Origin: Verrucomicrobiota bacterium JB023 | GTDB lineage: Bacteria > Verrucomicrobiota > Verrucomicrobiia > Verrucomicrobiales > Akkermansiaceae | Direction: 5' to 3' | Length of the DNA: 44,844 bases | Assembly: GCA_030673895.1 (NCBI GenBank) | Contig: JAUTCR010000076.1 | Location: forward strand, 1 to 44,844 | Notes under the pieces: model-generated | Databases searched by the model: none | What the model saw: the letters and a program-made list of their open reading frames with translations, nothing else | Told to the model about the DNA's origin: nothing | Position numbers and translations under genes: made by a program | Part shown: positions 25,776 through 33,789 of the stretch, one piece after another | How the letters are laid out: every line of letters starts with the position of its first letter | How positions within the stretch are numbered: position 1 is the stretch's first letter

Positions 25776-26474
25776 ATGAAAAAATTTGGTCTGATCGGGG
25801 GAACTTCCTGGCACTCGACGGTGGAATACTACACCACGATCAATCGTACGATCAACGAACACTACGGAGACAATACAAATCCTCCTCTCCGATTGATTAA
25901 TCTCAATCAGAAGCTCATTCACGATTACCAGCGTGCGGACGATTGGGATGGAGTGGCCGGTGTCTTCATCGATGCGGTGAGAGAACTCAACAGTCTCGAA
26001 GTCGAGGGAATGGCCCTTTGTGCCAATACTCCACATAAGGTGTATGACCGGTTGGCAGAGCAATCGACGAGTCCGATTCTTCACATTGCCGACTCGATAG
26101 GATCTGAAGTCGAAGAGGTGGGGATCACAACGGTCGGTCTCTTGGGAACTCGATTCACCATGTCGGAAAATTATATCAAATCCAGACTTTGTGAACACTA
26201 TGGTATCAAGACGCTAGTTCCCAGCGAGGAGCAGCAAGAACTCATCCAAAAGCAGATCTATCACGAATTGTCAGTCGGCCAATTCACCAAGGAAACTAAA
26301 GAGCTCTGCCTCACCATCGTTGCCGAAATGGCAGAGCGAGGTGCGGCGGCAATTGTCCTCGGGTGTACTGAGTTTCCTTTGCTTCTCAAAGAAATTGAGA
26401 TGCCAATTCCTGCCGTGGACTCAATCGCCTGTCATTGCCGGGATATTTCTCGCTTCATTCTTGAGTCTAGCTGA
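25776..26474 (+). CDS. Aspartate/glutamate racemase family protein
   Basis: A 232-aa cofactor-independent amino-acid racemase. The start MKKFGLIGGTSWHSTVEYY is the family hallmark. The two catalytic cysteines are in ALCANTPHK (Cys82) and VLGCTEFPLL (Cys197). Length and both motifs fit the aspartate racemase / YgeA group, which interconvert L- and D-amino acids via the two-Cys proton relay. ATG 25776 is used; the frame is open farther upstream but without homology. It lies 98 bp downstream of the small membrane gene. The substrate (Asp, Glu or a broader set) cannot be decided. It is intact. Confidence 0.93.
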   Translation: MKKFGLIGGTSWHSTVEYYTTINRTINEHYGDNTNPPLRLINLNQKLIHDYQRADDWDGVAGVFIDAVRELNSLEVEGMALCANTPHKVYDRLAEQSTSPILHIADSIGSEVEEVGITTVGLLGTRFTMSENYIKSRLCEHYGIKTLVPSEEQQELIQKQIYHELSVGQFTKETKELCLTIVAEMAERGAAAIVLGCTEFPLLLKEIEMPIPAVDSIACHCRDISRFILESS

Positions 26475-26567
26475 ACTCATCATGATGGGTGGGCCGTCTG
26501 TTGCCGGTATTAAGATGTCGGATGATTATGTTTTATCTTGTTGGCTAAGCAATGCGGTGTTAGTGGA

Positions 26568-26798
26568 ATGCTGATGAGTAGCCGCGGTAAATCATTTCTG
26601 AAGGGTGGCCTGGGTTGCTTGGGTATCTTTCTTTTGCTTGGCTTTGTCGCCGTTCTTGCTGGAGGCAGTATGCACTTGGATGCCGGAGGAGTGATTCTCT
26701 TGCTTCTCATTGGCGGGGGATTGGGGCTCATCGGACATTGGATCTATCAGAAAGGGGTCCATGATGCGGAGGCTGAGGACGAGACGGAAGATTGGTAA
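26568..26798 (+). CDS. Small membrane protein (76 aa)
   Basis: A 76-residue protein with two transmembrane helices (about residues 15-35, GCLGIFLLLGFVAVLAGG, and 40-60, VILLLLIGGGLGLIGHWI) and an acidic C-terminal tail (DAEAEDETEDW). Basic residues before the first helix place the N-terminus in the cytoplasm. ATG 26568 or ATG 26574 can start it. No family is recognised. It is 93 bp after the racemase and may belong to the same transcription unit. Confidence 0.6.
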   Translation: MLMSSRGKSFLKGGLGCLGIFLLLGFVAVLAGGSMHLDAGGVILLLLIGGGLGLIGHWIYQKGVHDAEAEDETEDW

Positions 26799-26911
26799 GG
26801 CGGTCTTCCCGCAGGAAAATGGATCCGGCTGAGGGCGAGGGTGAACCGCCGCATTCGGCGGGTAGCCGGCTGAAGAGGCCTCGGGAAGAAGGAATTTTTA
26901 GTAAGGGGCCT

Positions 26912-26931
26912 CCTTAAACGAGCGTTTAAGG
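26912..26931. promoter_or_regulatory. 20-bp palindrome upstream of the SGNH hydrolase
   Basis: CCTTAAACG-AG-CGTTTAAGG is a perfect 9-bp inverted repeat with a 2-bp centre, ending 22 bp before the SGNH hydrolase ATG. No T-run follows, and a 2-nt loop is too short for an RNA hairpin terminator, so an operator for a dimeric regulator is the better reading. It may control the hydrolase and sulfatase genes. No regulator is adjacent. Confidence 0.55.
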
Positions 26932-26953
26932 GGCGTAGTCTCTCAACGAAATA

Positions 26954-27676
26954 ATGAAACAAATGGCTCAGCCCAAACAATTTCCGCTTCCAGCCTTGCT
27001 GCTGGTCTGCCTTCTCATGATCAGCTTGCTGGCGACCTCCCCCGCACAGGCTGCGGAGAAGGCCAAGGTCCTCATCATCGGTGATTCCATCTCCATCGGT
27101 TACACGCCTCATGTCAGAAAAGCGCTGTCCGAGCGTGCGGAGGTCAAGCACCACAAGGGCAACGCCCAGCATACAGGCACTGGACTGGAGAAACTGGACG
27201 ATTGGCTGGGTGAGGAAGAATGGGACGTCATCCACTTCAACTGGGGCCTGTGGGACCTCTGTTACCGTCACCCCGATTCGAAGGTCCAGGGAAAGCGAGA
27301 TAAGGTCAACGGCACGTTGACGACCCCCCTCGAACAGTATGGGGAAAATCTGGATACTCTCGTCAGCCGTCTCAAAGAGACTGGCGCGGAGTTGATCTGG
27401 GCCAGTACGACGGTCGTTCCCACCGGAGAAGCTGGACGAAAAGTGGATGATGATCTGCGCTACAATGCAATGGCTGCCAATGTGATGAGCAAGCATGGCA
27501 TCGCCATCAACGACCTTAATGCCGTCTCCCGCACCTTCCCGGAAGGCCTGTTCGTGAAACCTGGCGATGTTCACTATACCAAAGAGGGCTATCGAAAGCT
27601 GGGTGCGGTGGTGGCCGAGGCAATCACCCGGAAGCTTGTCTCCGAACAAGATGAGGCAACCAAATCAGAAGACTGA
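26954..27676 (+). CDS. Secreted SGNH/GDSL hydrolase
   Basis: A 240-aa exported serine esterase of the SGNH superfamily. A signal peptide ends at SPAQA (about residue 33). The block I motif VLIIGDSISIGY carries the nucleophile Ser45, block II/III equivalents are the Gly in the HHKGNAQHTG region and Asn in FNWGLWDL, and block V is GDVHYTKEG with the catalytic Asp and His. It may deacetylate carbohydrates. It stands 65 bp upstream of a sulfatase on the same strand, and the pair could act on esterified, sulfated glycans. A palindrome lies just upstream of its start. Confidence 0.9.
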   Translation: MKQMAQPKQFPLPALLLVCLLMISLLATSPAQAAEKAKVLIIGDSISIGYTPHVRKALSERAEVKHHKGNAQHTGTGLEKLDDWLGEEEWDVIHFNWGLWDLCYRHPDSKVQGKRDKVNGTLTTPLEQYGENLDTLVSRLKETGAELIWASTTVVPTGEAGRKVDDDLRYNAMAANVMSKHGIAINDLNAVSRTFPEGLFVKPGDVHYTKEGYRKLGAVVAEAITRKLVSEQDEATKSED

Positions 27677-27741
27677 CGAAAATTGCCCGTTCGTCCATTA
27701 GCTCCTTCAGGCAATGAGACGATGACGACTAGAAAATCGCC

Positions 27742-29187
27742 ATGAAGAGGGGGCTTGTTCTAATCGTCCTAGGTTTCGCCTGTCGACTCTTCGGCGAGCC
27801 CAATCTCGTGGTGATCATGGCCGACGACTTGGGCTATGGTGATCTGGGTTGTTATGGCGGGACTGACATCGCCACGCCTCATATTGACCAGCTTGCCGAG
27901 GAGGGGGCTCGCTTCACCTCTGCCTATGTGACCTGGCCGATGTGCGGTCCATCGCGAGCGGGTTTTCTCACGGGCAGAAACCAGTCGACCTTTGGCTTCT
28001 ATCAGAACCCGTCGCTGCCCTTCGATCCGGCGCAGGGCTTGCCCCCGATCGAGACGTTCGCGAGCCTTCTTCAAGAAAGAGGCTACGTGACGGGAGGAGT
28101 CGGCAAGTGGCACATGGGAACCTCCGATGAGCAGCATCCCAATGCCATGGGCTTTGATGACTGGTATGGCTTCCTCAGTGGCGGGCTGATGTATTACCCG
28201 CTCGATCACCCTTCCTACAATGGGCGGTTCACTCCCTTGTCGCGTCCGGCCAAGTGGCGGGATATTCACCACACTTTGCCGGTGATTCACAACCGCCGTC
28301 CGGTGGAGTGGAAGCAATACCTCACGCGGGAACTAACTGATGCGGGTATCAGGTTCTTGGAGAAGAATCACGAGGAGCCTTTCTTTCTCTTCATGTCCTA
28401 CAATGCTCCTCACCTCGACTTGGAAGCGCCTGAGGAGACGATTGCCAGGTATCCGCCAGCTGAGATGAGCAAGGTCCCGAGAGTGACCCCGAAGGCTCGC
28501 TCCATCTACGCGGCAATGGTCGATGAACTCGATCAAGGTGTCGGGCGCTTGTTAGGGAAGCTGGATGAGCTTGGCCTGGAGGAGGAGACGGTCGTGTGGT
28601 TCCTCAGCGACAATGGAGGGATGAAGAGGACTAGCGACAATCGGCCGCTGCGGGGGAGCAAAGGCACGCCCTACGAGGGTGGGATTCGGGTGCCCATGAT
28701 TGTTCGTTGGCCGGCAGGGATTGCCGAAGGCCTCGTCTTGGATGAGGCGGTCACCTCCTTGGATATTGGCGCGACCGCACTGGCCATGGCCGGTGGATCG
28801 CCGGAGAAGTCTGGACTCGATGGCAAAGACATCGAGGCCTACCTAACGGATCCTTCCTCGGCTTCTCCCCATCAGGAGCTCTATTGGCACACCGGCAAGG
28901 CTCCGGGCGAGACCGGTGTGATCCGGCAGGGAGTTTACAAATTGGTGATTAAGCCAAAGCGGAAAGAACTCTATCACCTTGGCCGGGACTTGGGAGAGGA
29001 GAAGAATCTGGCCGCAGCTGAACCCGATCGGGTGGAGGCGATGCTCACGCGATGGAGAAAGTGGAATGAGAACAATCCTCCAGCCCTGTGGGGGCCGCCG
29101 CAGAAGCCCTATCAATATGCCTCCTACGATTGGTTGCAGGGGAGCCAACATTATCGTGCGAAGAGTGCTGAGTCGGCCAAGCCTTGA
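27742..29187 (+). CDS. Sulfatase (arylsulfatase-like, Cys-type)
   Basis: A 481-aa exported sulfatase. A signal peptide covers residues 1-18. Metal-binding NLVVIMADDLGYGDLGCYGG (Asp28, Asp29) is followed by the sulfatase signature CGPSRAGFLTGR; Cys68 must be converted to formylglycine for activity. The second signature is GYVTGGVGKWHMG, and the late calcium-site motif is LSDNGGMK. It hydrolyses sulfate esters in the periplasm, probably of polysaccharides. The SUMF1-like proteins at 40-42 kb lack the cysteines needed for formylglycine formation, so the maturase must lie outside the window. Neighbouring SGNH hydrolase suggests joint glycan de-esterification. Confidence 0.95.
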   Translation: MKRGLVLIVLGFACRLFGEPNLVVIMADDLGYGDLGCYGGTDIATPHIDQLAEEGARFTSAYVTWPMCGPSRAGFLTGRNQSTFGFYQNPSLPFDPAQGLPPIETFASLLQERGYVTGGVGKWHMGTSDEQHPNAMGFDDWYGFLSGGLMYYPLDHPSYNGRFTPLSRPAKWRDIHHTLPVIHNRRPVEWKQYLTRELTDAGIRFLEKNHEEPFFLFMSYNAPHLDLEAPEETIARYPPAEMSKVPRVTPKARSIYAAMVDELDQGVGRLLGKLDELGLEEETVVWFLSDNGGMKRTSDNRPLRGSKGTPYEGGIRVPMIVRWPAGIAEGLVLDEAVTSLDIGATALAMAGGSPEKSGLDGKDIEAYLTDPSSASPHQELYWHTGKAPGETGVIRQGVYKLVIKPKRKELYHLGRDLGEEKNLAAAEPDRVEAMLTRWRKWNENNPPALWGPPQKPYQYASYDWLQGSQHYRAKSAESAKP

Positions 29188-29244
29188 GGTCTCGGTGCTC
29201 TGAAAACGCCTGACGAGCTTTCGGGAAATTGGGGAGAATCTGTG

Positions 29245-29265
29245 GCAAGCGAAGGCATCGCTTGC
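29245..29265. repeat. 8-bp inverted repeat (hairpin)
   Basis: GCAAGCGA-AGGCA-TCGCTTGC is a perfect 8-bp stem with a 5-nt loop, 57 bp after the sulfatase stop and about 120 bp before the zwf start. No T-run follows, so it is not a standard intrinsic terminator; it may stabilise the sulfatase mRNA 3' end. Confidence 0.6.
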
Positions 29266-29386
29266 GCTCATCTGAGAAGCGACGGCTCCATTCTGACTTA
29301 GGTTGTTCAGGGATGATGAATCCAATTCATGGATTTTTGCTCATTTGGGTTTTGCTTGGTGCGCCGTTTGTTGGAAGAACAGGCCT

Positions 29387-30916
29387 GTGAGCAATCCGTT
29401 TCGTGAAGATTTGGTGGCGAGACTTCGTGCAGAGGCCTGCACGGTGGTGATTTTTGGCGCGACGGGGGATTTGACCCACCGGAAGCTCGTGCCTGCCTTG
29501 TATAATTTGGCGGTCGATGGCGAGCTGCCACCCGGGGTGCGGATTGTCGGTTTTGCCCGTCGCGATTGGTCGGACGATTACTTCCGCGAGAGTCTGGAGA
29601 AGATCAACAAGGAGGTATCCCGCAGTGGCCACGATGATGCCGTGTGGGAGAGCTTCGCCCAGACCATCGAGTATCACCGCAGCGAATTCGGTGATGCGGA
29701 TGGATACAAGTCTCTGGCCGAGCGTCTGGACGCGATTGATGCGGAGCGGGGGGACAAGGGCAACCGTCTCTTCTATGTAGCCAGCGCGCCGGAATTTTTC
29801 GATGACATCCTGGAGCATCTGCGGGATGCGGGGCTGAATGAGTCCAACCACGGTTGGTCTCGAGCAATTGTGGAGAAGCCCTTCGGCACCGATCTAGCGA
29901 CGGCACAGCACCTCAATAGTGTGGTTAATGCGACCTTCGACGAGGCGGATACCTACCGCATCGACCACTATCTGGGTAAGGAAACCGCGCAGAACATTAT
30001 GGTCCTGCGTTTCGCCAATGCGATTTTCGAGCCTCTCTGGAACAGCCGCTACGTGGACCATGTCCAGATCACCTGCGCCGAGCACTTCGGGATGGAGGGC
30101 GGCCGGGGCGGCTACTACGACAAGTCTGGAGCCCTGCGTGACATGGTGCAGAATCACCTCCTCCAGCTCCTCAGCCTCGTTGCGATGGAGCCGCCGACGG
30201 ACCTCACTGCCGATGGCGTCAGGGATGAGAAGGTGAAGGTTTTCCGCTCCCTGAGACAGTGGGACACGCCGGAGAAGGTGGCGGAGAATGTCGTCCGTGG
30301 GCAATATGTCGAGGGCTACATCAATGGCGAGGCCGTGCCCGGCTATCGCGAGGAGGACCGAGTCAATCCCGAGAGTGAAACCGAAGCCTACGTCGCGCTG
30401 CGGGTGATGATCGATACCTGGCGCTGGAGCGGGGTCCCATTCTACGTGCGCATGGGCAAGCGCTTGCCGAAGAAAGCCACCGAGATTTCGATTCACTTCA
30501 AGGAGGTCCCCAACGTTCTCTTCAACGCCGTTCCCGGTGGAGTGCCGGGAGGCAACGTGCTGGTTATCCGGATTCAGCCGGATGAGGGCATCTCCTTGCG
30601 GATGAATTCCAAGTTACCCGGCCCGGCTGTCCGCATGGAGCCGGTGAAGATGGATTTCCACTACTCCAATAGCTTCGGTAAAAGTAGCCCCGAGGCCTAT
30701 GAGCGTTTGCTGCTCGATGCCATGGCAGGGGATGCGACGCTCTTCGCCCGCCGCGACGAGGTGGAAGAGGCTTGGCGCTTCGTGGATCATATCGAGCGGG
30801 CCTGGCATGAGAGCGATAACAAGCCTCCCATGGCGGAATTCGCAGCCGGCAGCTGGGGTCCCAAGGAGGCTGACGAAATGTTGGCGAAGGACGGTCGCAG
30901 CTGGCGCAGGCTTTAA
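29387..30916 (+). CDS. zwf: Glucose-6-phosphate 1-dehydrogenase
   Basis: A 509-aa cytoplasmic enzyme oxidising glucose-6-phosphate to 6-phosphogluconolactone with NAD(P)+ (EC 1.1.1.49), first step of the oxidative pentose phosphate route. The dinucleotide motif is FGATGDLTHRKL, the substrate and catalytic motif is RIDHYLGKE, and EKPFGTD lies just before it. The start is GTG 29387, preceded by purine-rich GGAAGAACAGG; a longer frame from 29303 adds a non-homologous N-terminus. It is followed after 18 bp by an OpcA-like gene, the assembly/allosteric partner known in cyanobacteria and actinobacteria. Confidence 0.96.
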   Translation: MSNPFREDLVARLRAEACTVVIFGATGDLTHRKLVPALYNLAVDGELPPGVRIVGFARRDWSDDYFRESLEKINKEVSRSGHDDAVWESFAQTIEYHRSEFGDADGYKSLAERLDAIDAERGDKGNRLFYVASAPEFFDDILEHLRDAGLNESNHGWSRAIVEKPFGTDLATAQHLNSVVNATFDEADTYRIDHYLGKETAQNIMVLRFANAIFEPLWNSRYVDHVQITCAEHFGMEGGRGGYYDKSGALRDMVQNHLLQLLSLVAMEPPTDLTADGVRDEKVKVFRSLRQWDTPEKVAENVVRGQYVEGYINGEAVPGYREEDRVNPESETEAYVALRVMIDTWRWSGVPFYVRMGKRLPKKATEISIHFKEVPNVLFNAVPGGVPGGNVLVIRIQPDEGISLRMNSKLPGPAVRMEPVKMDFHYSNSFGKSSPEAYERLLLDAMAGDATLFARRDEVEEAWRFVDHIERAWHESDNKPPMAEFAAGSWGPKEADEMLAKDGRSWRRL

Positions 30917-30934
30917 TCCGAAGCACATTGGACC

Positions 30935-31993
30935 ATGAATGAGATTCTGGGAAAACCCGTGGCCGTGGGTGACATCGCCAAAGAGCTCAAAAAGCTCTGG
31001 GAGGCCGATGAGGCGGCGACCAATGCCTCGCTGATGAACTTTGCCATCTACTCCGAGCAGACGGGAAGTCTGGAGCGGAATGCTGGCGCTATCCAATCGC
31101 TCACCCGGGAGCATGCCTGCCGTGCCATTCTGGTCGAGATGGAGCGGGAAGCCCCCGAGGCCAAGGCAGAAGCCTGGATCACCGCGCAATGCCACCTCGC
31201 CCATGGGAAGAAGTCGGTGTGCTGCGAGCAGCTGGCCTTCCTGCTCAAGGGCAAGGCAATCGGCCGGATGCGGAACACGGTCTTCTCAAATCTTGGCAGC
31301 GATCTGCCGCTCGTCTTCTGGTGGCAGGGAGAGTTGTCCGAGCTGTTCGAGGAACGGCTCTATCGCATCATGGACAGGCTCATCGTCGATAGCTCCGAGT
31401 GGTGCGACCTTGCCAGCGGCTTCGGCAAGATTCGCTCAGCGGTCAATGACTCCCGTTGTCTGATGGCGGTCCAGGATCTCGAGTGGACCCGTTGCTTTCA
31501 CTTTCGTCTCGCCGTGGCGAGCCTCTTCGACGATCCCATCGCCCAAGAATCGCTGCCGTCCATCAAGCATGTCACCATCGGGGGCGACAAGGTCCATCGG
31601 TCCTGTCAGCTCATGTTCACGTCCTGGCTCGCGACTCAGGCCGGATGGACTCTCTCCGAGATGCGGCCGGATGGCTGCGTCTTCACGACGGATTCGCGGC
31701 AGGTGGAGGTCACTTTTCTTAATGAAGGGGAGGCTCCCTTAACCCAAGTGGAGCTGTCCGACGGGCAAACGACAATCAGTGTGCGTCGGCAGAAGGATGC
31801 GCCGCATCTTGATCTGGCGCTGCTCGCGGAGGGGCATGAGGTCCGCCAAGTCGCTCCTGCGGATCCTCTTGATCAGGTCGAGCTGGTTGCCGAGCAGCTC
31901 TCGCGGGGAGGAAAGAATTCACTCTTTCGCAGCACTTGGCCGATGCTTTTCCAGATGATCGGGATGGAAAAAGGCGAGCCCTTGTGTGCTTGA
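30935..31993 (+). CDS. opcA: OpcA-like glucose-6-phosphate dehydrogenase assembly protein
   Basis: A 352-aa soluble protein matching the OpcA family, which activates and redox-regulates glucose-6-phosphate dehydrogenase. Family-like segments are TNASLMNFAIYSEQ near residue 30, SEAITAQC-type AEAWITAQCHLA near residue 85, and SDLPLVFWWQGELSE near residue 130. Cysteines cluster at VCCEQL, a possible redox site. It follows zwf by 18 bp on the same strand, the arrangement known in other phyla, which supports both the identification and a joint transcript. Confidence 0.88.
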   Translation: MNEILGKPVAVGDIAKELKKLWEADEAATNASLMNFAIYSEQTGSLERNAGAIQSLTREHACRAILVEMEREAPEAKAEAWITAQCHLAHGKKSVCCEQLAFLLKGKAIGRMRNTVFSNLGSDLPLVFWWQGELSELFEERLYRIMDRLIVDSSEWCDLASGFGKIRSAVNDSRCLMAVQDLEWTRCFHFRLAVASLFDDPIAQESLPSIKHVTIGGDKVHRSCQLMFTSWLATQAGWTLSEMRPDGCVFTTDSRQVEVTFLNEGEAPLTQVELSDGQTTISVRRQKDAPHLDLALLAEGHEVRQVAPADPLDQVELVAEQLSRGGKNSLFRSTWPMLFQMIGMEKGEPLCA

Positions 31994-32061
31994 GAAATTC
32001 TTTTCAAGTTTACTCACTAGTCGCTTTGCGGCGGTGATGGCGAGGTGCTAGACTTGGCGCC

Positions 32062-32901
32062 TTGAGTTGGGCCTTTTTCAAAGATTATTGGCGGGATGGG
32101 GTGCAGATCCTTCTCCTCTGGGTCGTGATCTATCAGCTCTACCGGGCGTTTCGCGCCACCCGGGGGGCTCGAATTCTCGTGGGTCTCTCCATGATCCTGG
32201 TCGGCCTGACCTTGATCTCCAGCCTGCTCCAGCTCGAGGAGGTGAACTGGATTCTCCGGCAGGCGGTCTTCATCCTTGCCTTTGCCCTCCTCATTATTTT
32301 CCAGCCGGAGATTCGCAGCGGTTTGGCCCGTATCGGGAGCACGCGCTTCTTTTCCTTCGAGCGTCGTCAGCAGATCGAATTCCTCGAGCTTCTTGAGGAT
32401 GCCGTGGTGCAGTTGTCCAAGAAGCGCTTTGGGGCCTTGTTTGCTTTTGAGCGGAGTATCTCGCTCAAGGAAGTGGTGGAAACCGGGATCAAGCTCGATG
32501 CCGAGCTTTCCGTCGAATTGGCGATGACGATGTTCTTCCCCAAGACCGTGTTGCATGATGGAGGAATCGTCCTCAATGATGAGCGGATCGTCTCCGCGGC
32601 CTGCGTCTTCCCGGTGAGTCAGAAGGAACTCTCGGACCGCTCGCTGGGCTTGCGTCATCGGGCCGCCATCGGGGTGACCGAAGAGACCGACGCGGTCGCC
32701 GTGGTGGTGAGCGAAGAGACGGGCTCAATCTCCATTGCCGTGGAAGGGAAGCTGGAGAAATTTAAGAACGAGGCCGAATTCCGTGCCCGACTGCGCGATA
32801 TTTTACTTAATGATGAAGAGGAAAAGGACAATGAGGATCCGCAATCTGACAGCCAAGATCGCTTCGCTGGGGCTAGCGATAGCAGTCTGGTTTCTGATTA
32901 G
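32062..32901 (+). CDS. cdaA: Diadenylate cyclase CdaA
   Basis: A 279-aa membrane enzyme condensing two ATP into cyclic di-AMP (EC 2.7.7.85). Three N-terminal transmembrane helices (about residues 12-28, 37-54, 64-80) precede a linker and the DAC domain with the motifs HDGG (Asp166-Gly168; usually DGA) and RHR (198-200). The last 35 residues are acidic and disordered. The start is TTG 32062, since the conserved N-terminus begins SWAFFKDYWRDGVQI. The coding end overlaps a tiny CdaR-like gene by about 70 bp. C-di-AMP controls potassium and osmolyte balance; no receptor or phosphodiesterase is in the window. Confidence 0.95.
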   Translation: MSWAFFKDYWRDGVQILLLWVVIYQLYRAFRATRGARILVGLSMILVGLTLISSLLQLEEVNWILRQAVFILAFALLIIFQPEIRSGLARIGSTRFFSFERRQQIEFLELLEDAVVQLSKKRFGALFAFERSISLKEVVETGIKLDAELSVELAMTMFFPKTVLHDGGIVLNDERIVSAACVFPVSQKELSDRSLGLRHRAAIGVTEETDAVAVVVSEETGSISIAVEGKLEKFKNEAEFRARLRDILLNDEEEKDNEDPQSDSQDRFAGASDSSLVSD

Positions 32902-33037
32902 CGACCACCTCGATAGTCAGAACAATCTCAATCGCATCGAGGAGGAAGCTCCTCTCGGACTGGCTCCAGCAGTGAACCCGGATATCCAGGGTGCCAAGGA
33001 GGTCGAGGAGGTGCCGGAGAAGCCGACTGTCCACTGA
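32831..33037 (+). CDS. Miniature CdaR/YbbR-like membrane anchor (68 aa)
   Basis: A 68-aa single-pass protein. Basic RIRNLTAKIASLGLAIAVWF leads into one transmembrane helix, ending ISDHL, and an acidic soluble tail of about 40 residues (EEEAPLGLAP ... PEKPTVH). The helix and its place right after cdaA match the anchor of CdaR, the YbbR-domain regulator of CdaA, but no YbbR beta-repeats follow. ATG 32831 follows a strong AAGAGGAAAAGG; ATG 32813 is alternative. It overlaps cdaA out of frame by about 70 bp, so translation is probably coupled. It could be a reduced CdaA partner or a decayed remnant. Confidence 0.75.
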   Translation: MRIRNLTAKIASLGLAIAVWFLISDHLDSQNNLNRIEEEAPLGLAPAVNPDIQGAKEVEEVPEKPTVH

Positions 33038-33055
33038 GCGTCATCGTCAAGATTC

Positions 33056-33709
33056 ATGAACAAGGGGATTCTGATAACCGGGACCGATACCGGCTGTGGC
33101 AAGACTTATGTGAGCTGGCTACTCGTGCGGGAGTTGAGGAAGGCCGAGGTGGACGCCGTGGGCTGGAAGCCGGTCTGCTGCGGTGATCGTGAGGATGCTT
33201 ATGCTCTGGAAGATGCCAGCGATGGCTTGTTGAGCGTCGATGAGATCAATCCGGTTTGGTTCCGTACTCCCATTGCTCCGTTCCCAGCTGCCGAGCTGGA
33301 GGGGGGAGGGCTCGACCTTGACGACCTGGCCAGCAAAGGGGAGGCCCTGCGTCAAAAGCATGTGGTCCTTGGAGAAGGAGTGGGCGGCTGGGAGGTCCCC
33401 ATGACCGCGGAGGCTGATTTTTCCGATTTCGCCAAAGCCCTGGATTGGCCGATCATTCTCGTGGTGGGGAACAAGTTGGGTGCGCTCAGCCATGCTCTCC
33501 TCACCGCCCGCGCCATTGAGGCCAAGGGAGGGCGCCTCGTGGCAGTGGTATTGAATCAAGTTCAAGAGGAACAGGACGTTGCCGGAGTGACCAATGGCGG
33601 CGTGCTAAGGCAACGCTTCGGCGACCTCTATGCAGGGGAAGTGATGCATGGAGCGGAAGTCATCGAGCCAGATGTGCTCGCCATCTTGCGCGCACGCCTC
33701 GCGGTGTGA
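33056..33709 (+). CDS. bioD: Dethiobiotin synthase
   Basis: A 217-aa P-loop enzyme closing the ureido ring of dethiobiotin from diaminopelargonate, CO2 and ATP (EC 6.3.3.3). The P-loop GTDTGCGKT occupies residues 9-17; the substrate segment reads KPVCCGDREDA where many BioD have KPVxTG, and EGVGGWEVPM is the conserved metal/nucleotide block. Length is typical. It begins 18 bp after the CdaR-like gene; no other bio genes are adjacent, so biotin synthesis is dispersed in this genome. The next gene, trpB, has its own 80-bp leader. Confidence 0.92.
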   Translation: MNKGILITGTDTGCGKTYVSWLLVRELRKAEVDAVGWKPVCCGDREDAYALEDASDGLLSVDEINPVWFRTPIAPFPAAELEGGGLDLDDLASKGEALRQKHVVLGEGVGGWEVPMTAEADFSDFAKALDWPIILVVGNKLGALSHALLTARAIEAKGGRLVAVVLNQVQEEQDVAGVTNGGVLRQRFGDLYAGEVMHGAEVIEPDVLAILRARLAV

Positions 33710-33789
33710 GCCCCCTCCGAACGGATGGAATCGCTCCCGCGTGATCGTTTTGGGGTTTGCTTGTCGCTGGAACGTGGCATCTTGCCGGT

